Shown: positions 1 to 8,969, counted from the first letter of the stretch. The stretch: DNA of 64,000 nucleotides from Lactiplantibacillus brownii (GCF_031085375.1 NZ_JAVCWF010000001.1:1674001-1738000); one strand, 5' to 3'. Translations and numbers: made by a program. Notes: generated by a model not told the origin, from the letters alone.

Positions 1-1300
1 ACACAATCCCCACATTTTGCCGTAGCGCATTGAGTTCAAATTTTCGAATATCCGTGCCATCAAACATGATTTGGCCGCTGTCGACATCGTAAAAGCGATT
101 CAGCAAATTCATCACGGTCGTCTTACCAGAGCCCGTGGGACCAACTAATGCCACCATTTCACCGCGATGAACTTGGATCGTAACGCCATGCAAAATTTCT
201 TTACCCGGCACATAGCTAAAATGAACCTTATCGATCAAAAGCTCATTGTGAATCCCATCTGGTCGAGCCCCGTTCACTGGGCTAACTTCATCGGGTTGAT
301 CACGTACTTCGTCAATCCGTCTGGCCCCGGTAATCGCCAACTGAATCATACTGTAAAGACTTGTGAGCGACATGATTGGTTGATAGTATTGTTGCGCATA
401 ATTCACAAACACGACCACTAACGCCAGCGCGGCCCCTTTAGACAAGCTACCGTTCAACGCCAACCACGAACCAAAGAAGATCACGATCGCCGTGTTGAGC
501 AATGACATGCCTTGCATGAGGGGATTCAAGATCCCAGACCAAATCTGACCGGTTAAAGCCGACTGCCGGACCTGATTGTTATAGTTAGTAAAACCACGTA
601 ACGAATCGTGTTGTAACCCATTGGTAATCAAGACTTTCTGACCCGTAATCTGTTCGTTGATATAGCCATTCAGCCGCCCGATATCATCTTGTTGCTGATT
701 AACGGCTGTCCCTGCTTTGCGCATCACCAATGCTGCAATAATGAGGGCAATTGGCGTAGACGCCATGGTAACCCATGCCATCGTGGCATTTTGATTGAAC
801 ATCACAATCAGCAAGCCAACGAACTGAGCCACAGCCAATAACACTTCGAGCAACGCCTGATTCATGGCATTAAAAATATTATCCAAATCGGACGTAAAAC
901 GTGCCAGTATGTCCCCATCACTATGCGTATCAAAATACTTGACTTGCATCCGTTGCATCTTTCGGAACAGACCGACCCGCATTGTCCCGGTAGAATAAGC
1001 GGTCACCCGTGCAAGAATTAGACTCGCAATGAAGATTGTCGCTGCATCACCGATATACAGTAAAATATAAATAATCAATGTATGATTAAATTTTCCTAAG
1101 CTCGCCTGTGCCCGCGTCGCAGTATTGGTCCATTGCCCTAAGTAAGTCGTTAGCTCCTCAACCGCACGGCCCAAATAAGTTGGCGCAATCACGATACACC
1201 ACGTCGAAAAGGCAATCAAGAGGGTGCTTAAAATGAACCCTCGCCAATATTTTTTCAAATAATGCCAATAATACTTACCAGCATTCCGTAGATCCGTCAT
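1..1300 (-). CDS. ABC-type multidrug exporter subunit 2 (partial, C-terminus outside window)
   Basis: This is an ABC exporter half-transporter that would pump drugs or lipids out through the cytoplasmic membrane. About 433 codons are present. The first two thirds encode a hydrophobic membrane domain, followed by the start of the nucleotide-binding domain with a Walker A motif GPTGSGKT near window position 120. Signature, Walker B and H-loop lie beyond position 1. The ATG at 1298-1300 overlaps the stop of the upstream exporter gene (ATGA), so the two are translationally coupled and probably form a heterodimer of the LmrCD/BmrCD kind. The substrate cannot be told from sequence. Confidence 0.9.
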   Translation of the reverse strand, partial: MTDLRNAGKYYWHYLKKYWRGFILSTLLIAFSTWCIVIAPTYLGRAVEELTTYLGQWTNTATRAQASLGKFNHTLIIYILLYIGDAATIFIASLILARVTAYSTGTMRVGLFRKMQRMQVKYFDTHSDGDILARFTSDLDNIFNAMNQALLEVLLAVAQFVGLLIVMFNQNATMAWVTMASTPIALIIAALVMRKAGTAVNQQQDDIGRLNGYINEQITGQKVLITNGLQHDSLRGFTNYNNQVRQSALTGQIWSGILNPLMQGMSLLNTAIVIFFGSWLALNGSLSKGAALALVVVFVNYAQQYYQPIMSLTSLYSMIQLAITGARRIDEVRDQPDEVSPVNGARPDGIHNELLIDKVHFSYVPGKEILHGVTIQVHRGEMVALVGPTGSGKTTVMNLLNRFYDVDSGQIMFDGTDIRKFELNALRQNVGIV

Positions 1301-3021
1301 TTTACCCCCTCCTCACGTGCTTTTTGTGTTTGATAAATCGCTTGATAAATGTCATTAGTTTGTAGTAACTGCTGATGAGTGCCGCTCCCGCTAATTCGGC
1401 CACCATCCAAGACTAAGATTTGGTCTGCACGGATGATCGACGCAATCTTTTCGGCAATTACCACAGTCGTCGTCGAAGTCAAATCACGGTCCATGGCCTC
1501 TTGAACTAATTTTTCCGAGCGCGCATCTAATGCCGAAGTCGCATCGTCTAAAATCAGGATCTCAGGATCAGCAATCACCCCACGTGTAATTGCGAGGCGT
1601 TGCTTTTGACCACCTGAAAAGTTTTGCGACCGCTCTTCAACAGGTGCATCATAAGTTTGTGGCAACCGTTCAATAAATTCCGAAGCTTGAGCCACGTTGG
1701 CTGCCCAACGCATATGGCTCGCTTGTGCGTCTGGTCGAACTTGCTTCAAATTACCAGAAATCGTGCCTGAAAAGAGTGTCGAACGTTGTAAAACGTAGGC
1801 AACGGTTGCCCGAAGTGCCTTTTCTGGAATCTGACGAACATCGACCCCGCCGATTTTCACTTGACCACTATCGGGATCATACAGGCGGGCAATCAGTTGT
1901 GCCAGCGTTGTTTTGCCAGAGCCCGTCGCACCCACAATACCAAGCATTGCACCAGCCGCAACGTTAAAGCTGACGTCCTTTAAGGTTGGCTGATCATCCC
2001 CCGGATACGTGAAAGTCACGTGGTCAAAGCTGATATCACCGGCCAAGGGTGACTCCGTTTCGCTTGCAACATAAGTCATGCTAGGTTGCGTCTCTAGGAC
2101 TTCACTGATTCGGCCAATTGAGATAACGGCCCGCGACGCAAAGGTCATTAAAAAGCCACCATTGATCACGGCATACAAAATCTGCATTAAATAAGAAATG
2201 AAGCTGGTGATTGCTGCGAGATAGCTTGGATGTGTCGTAATGTTTTGACCAACCAAATAGACGGCCATCCCCACCGCTAAGTTCGCCGTCAAAAAGAAGA
2301 TTGGCATCAGGATTGAAAACCAGTACCCAATTTTAGCCGTCACGGCTGTCAACTGATCTGACGCGTGCGAGAACTTTTTGATTTCGTTTGGTTCTTGAAC
2401 AAACGATTTAACAACGCGAATCCCCATCAAATTTTCCCGCGTTACGGTATTAACGTTCTCAATATCTTGCTGCGTTTCAGCAAAATACTTAGTCATGTGT
2501 TGTACCGCAATCCAGGTCGCAAGCAAAATGATTGCCATCATCACGATAATGACCCACCACTGCTCTGGCATGGTCACAATCGCCAGAATGAAAGCACCCA
2601 GAAACAGTAATGGAATCCGCGTGATCTGTTGAAAACCTGCCATGACGATCTGTTGGACTTGGTTGACATCATTAGTCATTCGCACGACCAAGTTAGACGC
2701 CGAAAACTTTTCAACGTCGGCATAGGCAAAGAATTGAATTTTTGCATATAAATCTGATCGTAAATCCGTTGCGACCCCTAAAGCCACGCGTGCCGAGTAG
2801 ATCGTATTAACGACCCCACCGATAATGCCCAACACCGCTAATCCAAGCAACAAAATGCCTTCACGAAAAACCGTTTGTTGATCATCCTTGATAATGGCCG
2901 TCATCACCACCTGTAACAATCGTGGCTGCCATAAGGTGGCAAACACTAACACTATCACGGACAACATCGCAATGGTGACATCCACGTGATACCGTTTAAA
3001 ATAAGGCATCAACACTTTCAT
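1297..3021 (-). CDS. ABC-type multidrug exporter subunit 1 with degenerate ATPase site
   Basis: This 574-residue half-transporter has an N-terminal six-helix exporter domain (about 1-310) and a C-terminal ATPase domain. The ATPase has Walker A GATGSGKTT, signature NFSGGQKQR and Walker B ILILDDATSALD. The usual catalytic glutamate after Walker B is aspartate, and the H-loop region reads VVIAEKIASI, with no histidine where most exporters carry one. Such substitutions are typical of the LmrC-like partner of heterodimeric exporters, in which only one of two ATP sites is competent. It precedes and overlaps the second subunit by 4 bp. A GGAGG-type ribosome site precedes the ATG. The substrate is unknown. 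Confidence 0.92.
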   Translation of the reverse strand: MKVLMPYFKRYHVDVTIAMLSVIVLVFATLWQPRLLQVVMTAIIKDDQQTVFREGILLLGLAVLGIIGGVVNTIYSARVALGVATDLRSDLYAKIQFFAYADVEKFSASNLVVRMTNDVNQVQQIVMAGFQQITRIPLLFLGAFILAIVTMPEQWWVIIVMMAIILLATWIAVQHMTKYFAETQQDIENVNTVTRENLMGIRVVKSFVQEPNEIKKFSHASDQLTAVTAKIGYWFSILMPIFFLTANLAVGMAVYLVGQNITTHPSYLAAITSFISYLMQILYAVINGGFLMTFASRAVISIGRISEVLETQPSMTYVASETESPLAGDISFDHVTFTYPGDDQPTLKDVSFNVAAGAMLGIVGATGSGKTTLAQLIARLYDPDSGQVKIGGVDVRQIPEKALRATVAYVLQRSTLFSGTISGNLKQVRPDAQASHMRWAANVAQASEFIERLPQTYDAPVEERSQNFSGGQKQRLAITRGVIADPEILILDDATSALDARSEKLVQEAMDRDLTSTTTVVIAEKIASIIRADQILVLDGGRISGSGTHQQLLQTNDIYQAIYQTQKAREEGVK

Positions 3022-3222
3022 TCTCCAATTCCTCCCTCTAAATCAACTATCCTAAGCGTACCCGAAAGTAGCCGGTTTCACAAATAAAATATAACTATTT
3101 TACATCATTAATATTTTAAAAATGATTTTCAAAAATCAAACAATCCCTTGTTACCAACCAGCCGCCATTTGTTAGGAGGTTTCGGCAGACGTCAATCGTC
3201 TCGTTGAATCATTTTTTTGAGA

Positions 3223-3250
3223 CAAAAAAACACCCATCCGAAGATGAGTG
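3223..3250 (-). terminator. Rho-independent terminator of ldhD
   Basis: An 8-bp stem (3231-3238 with 3243-3250, including a G-U pair) closes a CGAA tetraloop and is followed on the minus strand by a run of seven T. It lies 20 bp past the ldhD stop. Confidence 0.88.
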
Positions 3251-3270
3251 CTTCCTTTATTCAGGAGAAA

Positions 3271-4269
3271 TTAGTCAAACTTAACTTGCGTATCAGCTTT
3301 ACCAGTTTCGATGAATTGTTTGTTGTTGTCCATTGAGATATGCACCATGTTATGAACAGCTGGTTCAGTATAGAACGCAGTATGTGGTGTAATCAAAACG
3401 TTGTCGCGGTTGAATAAGTTCATGAAGACCTTATCATCAATCGTTTGACCTTCAAGATCCTTGTTAAAGATCTTAGTTTCGTATTCATAAGTGTCAAGGG
3501 CGGCACCGGCAACTTTGCCACTGTCTAAAGCCTTGATCAAGTCTTCTGAATCAACGAGTGTCCCACGGGCAAAGTTCAAGATGTAGGCGCCATCTTTCAT
3601 CTTGCTGAAGGCATCAGCATTTAACATGTGATAGTTATCCTTCAATGCAGGAACATGTAAGGTGATAACGTCTGATTGAGCGAATAATTCGTCCAAAGTA
3701 TCAACGTACATGCCAGTCTTTTCAAGTTCAGCATTACGATAAACATCGTAACCGATAACCTTTGCACCAAAACCTTTGAAGATATCGATAGCAGCACGGC
3801 CAATACGACCAGTACCAACGACACCAACGGTCATAGTGTTTAATTCTTTACTGATGTTTGGTGCCCAACGGAAGTCTTGTTTAGCCAACTTCTTGTTGAA
3901 CAATGGGGTTTGACGTAACAATTGCATCAATTGGGTTACTGATAATTCAGCAATCGCATTTGGTGAGTATGCAGGTACGTTAGAAATCTTCAACCCACGT
4001 TCTTTAACAGTTGGGACGTCAACATTGTCGACACCAACGTTACGAAGTGAGATGTTCTTAACACCTTCGTCAGCCAACTTGTTCAAAACAGCAGCGGTGT
4101 AATCCTTTTGTTGGTATACATCGGCACCGTCAAAACCTTTAGCCAATTCGGCAGTTTTTTCGTCAAGTAGTTCTGAAACTAACTTAACTTCAACATCGGG
4201 ATGCTTTTCCATCCATGTCTTGAAGAATGGACGTTCGTCATCACGTACAGCATAAGCAATAATTTTCAT
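3271..4269 (-). CDS. ldhD: D-lactate dehydrogenase (NAD)
   Basis: The enzyme reduces pyruvate to D-lactate with NADH, regenerating NAD+ in lactic fermentation. The 332-residue protein matches the 2-hydroxyacid dehydrogenase family: dinucleotide fold VGTGRIGRAA (about 151-160) and catalytic Arg235 (FARGT), Glu264 (YEYE) and His296 (TPHTAFY) at the positions expected for lactobacillar D-LDH. An in-frame start 10 codons upstream exists, but AGGAGGAATTTTTGTA directly precedes the ATG at 4269, so that start is used here. It is monocistronic, with a TATAAT -10 element at 4305-4310 and a strong terminator downstream. Confidence 0.96.
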   Translation of the reverse strand: MKIIAYAVRDDERPFFKTWMEKHPDVEVKLVSELLDEKTAELAKGFDGADVYQQKDYTAAVLNKLADEGVKNISLRNVGVDNVDVPTVKERGLKISNVPAYSPNAIAELSVTQLMQLLRQTPLFNKKLAKQDFRWAPNISKELNTMTVGVVGTGRIGRAAIDIFKGFGAKVIGYDVYRNAELEKTGMYVDTLDELFAQSDVITLHVPALKDNYHMLNADAFSKMKDGAYILNFARGTLVDSEDLIKALDSGKVAGAALDTYEYETKIFNKDLEGQTIDDKVFMNLFNRDNVLITPHTAFYTEPAVHNMVHISMDNNKQFIETGKADTQVKFD

Positions 4270-4335
4270 TACAAAAATTCCTCCTATATATTGATACATT
4301 AAATATTATAACAGTAAATGTCAGAAAAAGAATGA

Positions 4336-4626
4336 CTATTTATGAAAAGGTTGCAAAATTTTTACATCGTGCGCAGCCAAATACTGTAACTTCGCTGTTC
4401 GTGGTTGATGCTTAAACGCATATTCGGCTTTCAACGCCGCAGATTTATTATCAAAAGTCTCGTGATAGATCATTTTCAGTGGTCGGCGTTTGCGAGGCCG
4501 TGTGTATTTGGCCCCCTTGCCGGCGTTATGTGTGGCTAAGCGCCGTTCAAGGTCATCCGTAAAGCCACCATATAAGGTGTTATCTGCGCATAGCAACACA
4601 TAAAAATAATACGGTTTAGTTGCCAT
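4336..4626 (-). CDS. GIY-YIG nuclease-superfamily protein (YazA/UPF0213 type)
   Basis: This small 96-residue single-domain protein has the GIY-YIG fold. FYVLLC and LYGGFT are the two halves of the signature, followed by the family-typical [13 protein letters not shown] segment and a glutamate-containing helix ([10 protein letters not shown]). YazA-like proteins are putative structure-specific nucleases of uncertain role. The ATG at 4626 lies inside the end of trmN6, giving an 11-bp overlap, with GAGGTG upstream. A longer form from 4662 is possible but has no better ribosome site. The trmN6-yazA pairing resembles the yabB-yazA arrangement in Bacillus. Confidence 0.85.
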   Translation of the reverse strand: MATKPYYFYVLLCADNTLYGGFTDDLERRLATHNAGKGAKYTRPRKRRPLKMIYHETFDNKSAALKAEYAFKHQPRTAKLQYLAAHDVKILQPFHK

Positions 4627-5368
4627 AAAGTAGTTGGTGCACCTCTTCTCCATAACTGCCATCCGCTTGATAGACGATCACTGGCGGTAACACCCGCACC
4701 CCATTTGGTTTACCATCCTTGATCATTTCAATTAAAACCATGTTGGCTTCACGATCAGCCTTGGGATGCACAAAGCGGAGTCGTTTGGGGGCTAAACGAT
4801 GTTGCGCCATAGTCCTAAATAAGTCATCTAGCCGCTCCGGGCGATGGACAAAATAGGCCTTACCATTCATTTTCAGTAAATCGCTCGTCACTGCCATAAT
4901 CTGAGCTAAGTTAGCGGTGATTTCGTGCCGGGCAATGGCTAAATGGGGATTAGGATTTTTTTGGCTGGCCGGTTGGTCCTTAAAATAAGGCGGATTGCAT
5001 AACACCACATCAACTGAATCTTTCGGAATAGTTTCTGTGACAGTCAGTAGATCAACATTTAGTACTGAAAGTTGATCGTCCAAATCATTTAATTGGATGC
5101 TTCGCTGCGCCATATCCGCTAACCGCGGTTGCAGTTCAACTTCCGTGATATGCCCACGTGTGGTTGAACTCACAAACAGGCCGACCGCCCCATTGCCTGC
5201 ACAAAGATCGACAGTTCGTGTCTTGGCGGCTTTTGGGACTTGCGCGAATGCCCCTAATAAAACCGCATCTAATGAGAAAGAAAAGACGGTCGGGCTTTGA
5301 ATGATTTGAATTGTTTTACTATATAACTGGTCGATTCGTTCATCGGCCTTCAACGCTACCGTAGTCAT
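4616..5368 (-). CDS. trmN6: tRNA1(Val) (adenine37-N6)-methyltransferase
   Basis: This SAM-dependent methyltransferase is predicted to N6-methylate A37 of tRNA1(Val). The family motif I region reads [12 protein letters not shown], and the adenine-N6 catalytic NPPY motif occurs in [10 protein letters not shown]. The N-terminal [15 protein letters not shown] region is typical of the TrmN6/YabB family. The start at 5368 follows AGGGAATTC; a start 12 codons earlier lacks a ribosome site. The 3' end overlaps the GIY-YIG gene, implying coupled translation. The family assignment is firm; the exact tRNA substrate is inferred from the family. Confidence 0.88.
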   Translation of the reverse strand: MTTVALKADERIDQLYSKTIQIIQSPTVFSFSLDAVLLGAFAQVPKAAKTRTVDLCAGNGAVGLFVSSTTRGHITEVELQPRLADMAQRSIQLNDLDDQLSVLNVDLLTVTETIPKDSVDVVLCNPPYFKDQPASQKNPNPHLAIARHEITANLAQIMAVTSDLLKMNGKAYFVHRPERLDDLFRTMAQHRLAPKRLRFVHPKADREANMVLIEMIKDGKPNGVRVLPPVIVYQADGSYGEEVHQLLYGN

Positions 5369-5416
5369 GAATTCCCTGCTTTCATTAAAACTCATTATCA
5401 GCATATCATAATATAC

Positions 5417-5445
5417 TTGCAGAATGCCTAATTTTTCGTCATACT
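5417..5445 (+). promoter_or_regulatory. Predicted plsC promoter
   Basis: TTGCAG (5417-5422), a 17-bp spacer and CATACT (5440-5445), about 33 bp ahead of the plsC start. Confidence 0.5.
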
Positions 5446-5477
5446 GATGGCAGTCAATTATCGAAAGGAAGTTTGCG

Positions 5478-6113
5478 ATGTTCTACTCTTTCATGCGCGG
5501 ACTAGTACGGGTCATCATCACGATCATTAACGGTCGCCCACACTATCAAGGACGCGAAAAATTACCTCAAGGTGCTTACATTCTCGTTGGCCCACATCGC
5601 ACGTGGTTTGACCCCTTGCTCTATGCCTTAGCGGGTAGCCCGATGCAATTCAGCTTTATGGCCAAAGAAGAACTGTTCAAAAATCCAGTTTTACGCTTTA
5701 TTTTGTTGCATGCCAACGCTTTTCCTGTTGATCGAAAACATCCGGGGCCTTCTGCCATCAAAACGCCAGTTAAATTTTTGCGACGTGGCAAGTTGTCCTT
5801 GATCATGTTTCCCTCCGGAACACGACATTCGCAAGAACTGAAGGGTGGCGCGACCGTCATTGCCAAAATGGCTGGTGTGCCTTTAGTGCCAACCGTCTAT
5901 CAAGGACCATTAACTTTCAAACGTCTTTTTAGTCGGCAACGAATTACCGTCCGTTTCGGTGACCCGATTGCTGTTGATCGAAAGTTGAAACTTGATGATG
6001 CTGGTCAAAAACAGATTGAAACGAAAATGTTGGCGGCGTTTGATGATTTAGATCGTCAAATCGATCCTAATTTTCACTACGTCGACCCAGCCGAAAAAAA
6101 ACACGCCAACTAA
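5478..6113 (+). CDS. plsC: 1-acyl-sn-glycerol-3-phosphate acyltransferase
   Basis: The enzyme acylates lysophosphatidic acid at position sn-2 to give phosphatidic acid, at the cytoplasmic face of the membrane. The 211-residue protein carries the HX4D catalytic motif (HRTWFD, His40 and Asp45), a FPVDR block and FPSGTRH, the variant of the EGTR substrate-binding motif. A hydrophobic N-terminus probably anchors it. GAAAGGAAG precedes the ATG. It is monocistronic, on the plus strand between two minus-strand units, with a terminator right after the stop. The genome could hold other PlsC-family members, so the gene symbol is by family. Confidence 0.9.
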   Translation: MFYSFMRGLVRVIITIINGRPHYQGREKLPQGAYILVGPHRTWFDPLLYALAGSPMQFSFMAKEELFKNPVLRFILLHANAFPVDRKHPGPSAIKTPVKFLRRGKLSLIMFPSGTRHSQELKGGATVIAKMAGVPLVPTVYQGPLTFKRLFSRQRITVRFGDPIAVDRKLKLDDAGQKQIETKMLAAFDDLDRQIDPNFHYVDPAEKKHAN

Positions 6114-6127
6114 GGCGTGTTTTTTAT
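6100..6127. terminator. Bidirectional terminator between plsC and yneF
   Basis: The inverted repeat ACACGCC/GGCGTGT around AACTAA is flanked by A-rich sequence on the left and T6 on the right. It can serve plsC (plus) and yneF (minus), and it overlaps the plsC stop. Confidence 0.85.
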
Positions 6128-6132
6128 TAGCA

Positions 6133-6369
6133 TTACTTACTGTCGTTTTTAGAAGCAGCTTTCATGGAGTTTAACATTTGATGCAATTTCTTTTCGGATG
6201 GGCGTTGACCCATTTGCATCATCATGCTGCGCAACATTTCTTCACTAATTGGTGGATTTTGCTTCAAGTAGTTTTGCATGTAGTGACGAGCACCAAAGAA
6301 ACCACCGGTAAGACCGACTAACACGCCGATCAGCACGATTAAGATCCAAATACCAGTAGACACAGTCAT
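6133..6369 (-). CDS. yneF: YneF/UPF0154 family small membrane protein
   Basis: This 78-residue protein has one N-terminal transmembrane helix with glycine-rich end (VLVGLTGGFFGARHYM, about 15-32) and a charged cytoplasmic tail containing NPPISEEMLRSMMMQMG and a QRPSEKKLHQM segment. Both are hallmarks of the conserved Firmicutes YneF family, whose function is unknown. Its occurrence near ynzC and lexA echoes the yne region of Bacillus subtilis. GGGAGGGG precedes the ATG. Confidence 0.85.
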   Translation of the reverse strand: MTVSTGIWILIVLIGVLVGLTGGFFGARHYMQNYLKQNPPISEEMLRSMMMQMGQRPSEKKLHQMLNSMKAASKNDSK

Positions 6370-6465
6370 TCCCCTCCCTTATTACAGTCTTCAATAAACT
6401 AGTCTACACAAATTACTTGTAAAAGAAAAGGAAAATTTGTGATTGACAAATTTTCCTTGTAAGCG

Positions 6466-6705
6466 CTAATCATCACGTAAGCCGCGGTCCCGTTGCACTT
6501 GACGGACTTTTTCTGGCGTAACTTCTTGGCCACTTTTATCGTACACTTGTAACATTTCTACTTGTTGCCGAAAACCGGCCCGAAATTGTTTTAAATACTT
6601 TTGGCGTAATTCTTTGCGTTCGAGTTCTTCCAACTCGGTCAGCCCTTCTGCCTTGGCTTTACGTGCCAATTCATTGATTCGGCCGATTAATTCTTTTGAA
6701 ATCAA
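6466..6705 (-). CDS. ynzC: YnzC/UPF0291 (DUF896) family protein, TTG start
   Basis: This is a small helical cytoplasmic protein of 79 residues: ISKELIGRINELARKAK, then ELEERKELRQKYLK and a QVYDKSGQEVTPEKVR tail. That is the DUF896 pattern; function unknown (in Bacillus the family is SOS-linked through the yneA-yneB-ynzC operon). The TTG at 6705 is taken as the start because AAAGGAG lies 8 bp upstream; the first in-frame ATG is eight codons earlier and sits upstream of that ribosome site. It is divergent from lexA, sharing a 156-bp region that contains a LexA box. Confidence 0.85.
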   Translation of the reverse strand: MISKELIGRINELARKAKAEGLTELEELERKELRQKYLKQFRAGFRQQVEMLQVYDKSGQEVTPEKVRQVQRDRGLRDD

Positions 6706-6780
6706 TACACTCACTCCTTTCAAAAGCATGAATAGAATACTCGATTTTTGACCTTAAATCAATTAAAAGTATTTGTCAAC

Positions 6781-6794
6781 CGAACATTTGTTTG
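6781..6794. promoter_or_regulatory. LexA (DinR) SOS box
   Basis: CGAACATTTGTTTG fits the Gram-positive SOS box CGAACRNRYGTTYC, with imperfect right half. It overlaps the predicted lexA -35 hexamer and lies between divergent lexA and ynzC, so it could repress lexA and perhaps ynzC. Confidence 0.8.
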
Positions 6795-6820
6795 AAAGCG
6801 TGAAAGACCTATGCTACAAT
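6792..6820 (+). promoter_or_regulatory. Predicted lexA promoter
   Basis: TTGAAA (6792-6797), a 17-bp spacer and TACAAT (6815-6820). The -35 overlaps the SOS box by three bases, consistent with autorepression. Confidence 0.7.
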
Positions 6821-6861
6821 GTTTTTAACAACTAAAAGAAAAAATAAAATGAGGTGCCGAG

Positions 6862-7491
6862 ATGAGTAAAACATCTGAAAGCAAACAAATGGCCGTTCTT
6901 CGTTTCATTTATGAACGTGTCAATGAAAAAGGTTATCCGCCGACCGTCCGTGAGATTGGCGAAGCTGTTGACTTATCTTCAACTTCTACCGTTCACGGTC
7001 ACATTTCACGTTTAGAGAAAAAAGGGCTCATCCAAAAAGACCCTACCAAGCCCCGCGCAATCGAAGTAACGCCCGCTGGCTATGAGATTTTAGGCGTAGA
7101 AACCACGCCTCATCAGATTCCGATTTTAGGAACAGTTGCCGCTGGTCAACCCATTTTGGCGGTTCAAGAAGCCACGGATTACTTCCCGATTCCTAAGGAT
7201 TTGGAGACCTTTGGTGGTGACTTGTTCATGCTGACCATTCGTGGTGAAAGTATGATCAACATCGGTATCTTGAATGGTGATCAAGTCATTGTTCGCCGAC
7301 AAAGTGCAGCGGACAATGGTGATATCATTATCGCCATGACTGATGAAAATGAAGCAACCTGCAAACGTTTCTTCAAGGAAGCTGACCATTATCGACTTCA
7401 ACCAGAAAACGACACCATGGCGCCAATTATTTTAAACAATGTCTCTGTTTTAGGCAAAGTTGTTGGCCTCTATCGTGACATGCTCTATTAA
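6862..7491 (+). CDS. lexA: LexA repressor of the SOS response
   Basis: LexA represses DNA-repair genes until RecA-stimulated self-cleavage. The 209-residue protein has an N-terminal winged helix (about 1-70: [24 protein letters not shown]), the cleavage site Ala-Gly in TVAAGQPI, the catalytic serine in RGESMI and the lysine in TCKRF of the S24 peptidase domain. Length and motifs are complete, so it should be active. A GAGGTG ribosome site precedes the ATG. The upstream SOS box implies negative autoregulation. Confidence 0.97.
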   Translation: MSKTSESKQMAVLRFIYERVNEKGYPPTVREIGEAVDLSSTSTVHGHISRLEKKGLIQKDPTKPRAIEVTPAGYEILGVETTPHQIPILGTVAAGQPILAVQEATDYFPIPKDLETFGGDLFMLTIRGESMINIGILNGDQVIVRRQSAADNGDIIIAMTDENEATCKRFFKEADHYRLQPENDTMAPIILNNVSVLGKVVGLYRDMLY

Positions 7492-7494
7492 TTA

Positions 7495-7528
7495 AAAAGC
7501 AATCGTCTGCCACATGACGGTTGCTTTT
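7495..7528. terminator. Bidirectional terminator between lexA and the AlkD-like gene
   Basis: A 13-bp stem (7495-7507 with 7516-7528, one mismatch) carries AAAA/TTTT ends. It is placed between the two convergent stops. Confidence 0.8.
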
Positions 7529-7531
7529 AAT

Positions 7532-8167
7532 TTACAAGTATTTACTGCCCTCACGAACAGCCAGTTTTGACAGATCATGCTGATTAATAAAGTTAGCAAC
7601 CCAGCCAGGCGCCGTTTTGCTATAGTCCCGTAACGCCCAGCCAATCGCCTTTTGAATAAAAAATTCTGGATTGTCTTGCTGAGCCTCAATTGCTGTAGCG
7701 AGAAATGTTTGATTTGTTTGGTCTTTTAGACTTAACTGTAAGGTAATCCCGACACGTTGCAGCCACATTTTGTCAGTCATAATAAATTCAGTTCCTTGGG
7801 TCGTCAAGGTATCTTGATGGACCAAATACAACGTCATGACTTTACGCCAGGCATCAACGCTATCCCACCACGCTTTCACAGAGATCTGGTCGCGGCACCA
7901 AGCTGCAAGTTCTGGGGACAATCGTTTGACGTTAGCCTGCGCGAGATCAATCGCAACATACTGGTATTCACGTACCGGTTGACCATAGTAAAAAGTCAGC
8001 CAGCTTTGCAATTCAACCAAGTCCAGTTTTTTACTAGCTTGAATTACAGGTCTCGTCAAAATTCGTCGTTCCGTGGCTTTGACGCCTAGAAAGTCGAATT
8101 TATCACGCATATAGGCTGCCATGGCGGCTTGATTTTCTGGATGGCTAGGTAAAAATAATGATGGCAA
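7532..8167 (-). CDS. AlkD-like DNA alkylation repair protein
   Basis: This is a predicted HEAT-like-repeat DNA glycosylase that would remove N3- or N7-alkylated purines. The 211-residue all-helical protein has YYGQPVREYQYVAIDL, DQISVKAWWDSVDAWR and EFFIQKAIGWALRDYSK, matching the AlkD family. Its WWDSVD carries the Trp and Asp that line the lesion-binding cleft. It stands alone, convergent with lexA. No SOS box was seen at its start. Which lesion it acts on cannot be told from sequence. Confidence 0.87.
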   Translation of the reverse strand: MPSLFLPSHPENQAAMAAYMRDKFDFLGVKATERRILTRPVIQASKKLDLVELQSWLTFYYGQPVREYQYVAIDLAQANVKRLSPELAAWCRDQISVKAWWDSVDAWRKVMTLYLVHQDTLTTQGTEFIMTDKMWLQRVGITLQLSLKDQTNQTFLATAIEAQQDNPEFFIQKAIGWALRDYSKTAPGWVANFINQHDLSKLAVREGSKYL

Positions 8168-8264
8168 TTGAAAGTCTCCTCTGAATTTTTCAAAATTTAG
8201 ACTCGTCAGCTAATAGTTCAATGGTATAATGATTACACTAATTTAAATATCAGGAGTTGGTCAC

Positions 8265-8882
8265 ATGTTATTCGTAGCCATTATTGGCTTACTTGTTTTT
8301 TTACTCGCCTTTTTCTCAGTCTTATCTGCACGTCAAGATGGCGGCGGTTGGAAGTTTCTCGCGGCGGTTGCCACATTAAGTGCGCTGGTCACTGTCTTTG
8401 CCATTATCAAGCTACCTTACTGGCCCTATAATCAAACTCATACGGCCAAAACTGCTACCGCCACGAGCAGTAGCAGCAGTAAGAGCAAAACTGCTAAGAT
8501 TGGCTCATCACAAGTGGTCTTCAATGAAGCCGACCAAACAAAAGCGGCTGCAACGACCAAGTTAAAGGAAGACAGTATTTTAAAGCAACTCAAGACAAAC
8601 TACGAGTCTTTAGGTACAGTCAGTTTGGACCGTCAAACAAAAACTTTTACCATTACACCAACGTCTAAAAAGTATGTCAAATCTTTAAAGACGGTCAAAC
8701 AATATCCATCGAAAAATGAAAAAGCAATTGCTACTATTACCGAAAATTACAGTTCACTTTCCAAATCAGTACAAAAGCATTTGACCAAGGGCTACACGGT
8801 TCGACTTCTTGAACCCGGTACAACGGATACGACCTTGCTAAGTGTCAAAGATGGCGAAGTCGTGACCAACAACTTTAAATAA
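8265..8882 (+). CDS. Hypothetical membrane-anchored protein
   Basis: No family was recognised. The 205-residue protein starts with two hydrophobic helices (about 1-20 and 28-50), then a Ser/Thr/Ala/Lys-rich linker containing SSSSSKSK (about 63-82) and a soluble C-terminal domain of about 120 residues rich in Lys and Thr. Topology suggests two membrane passes with the C-terminal domain on the same side as the N-terminus. CAGGAG precedes the ATG, and a TATAAT element lies at 8225-8230. It is monocistronic, closed by a strong terminator. It could be a small envelope-stress or cell-surface protein, but nothing in the sequence shows it. Confidence 0.8.
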   Translation: MLFVAIIGLLVFLLAFFSVLSARQDGGGWKFLAAVATLSALVTVFAIIKLPYWPYNQTHTAKTATATSSSSSKSKTAKIGSSQVVFNEADQTKAAATTKLKEDSILKQLKTNYESLGTVSLDRQTKTFTITPTSKKYVKSLKTVKQYPSKNEKAIATITENYSSLSKSVQKHLTKGYTVRLLEPGTTDTTLLSVKDGEVVTNNFK

Positions 8883-8888
8883 CACAAA

Positions 8889-8924
8889 CGAGTCTGGTAT
8901 GAAATCCAGACTCGCTTTTTTTTT
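8889..8924 (+). terminator. Terminator of the hypothetical membrane protein gene
   Basis: A perfect 9-bp stem (8889-8897 with 8906-8914) with an 8-nt loop is followed by a run of nine T. Confidence 0.92.
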
Positions 8925-8969
8925 ACATTTACAGCTAATATGCAAACGTCTTTTGCCATAAGACCTAGT

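Noticed and set aside
167..421. 84-codon plus-strand frame opposite the ABC exporter
   Set aside because: Lies wholly opposite the ABC exporter gene in antisense; no promoter or family likeness.
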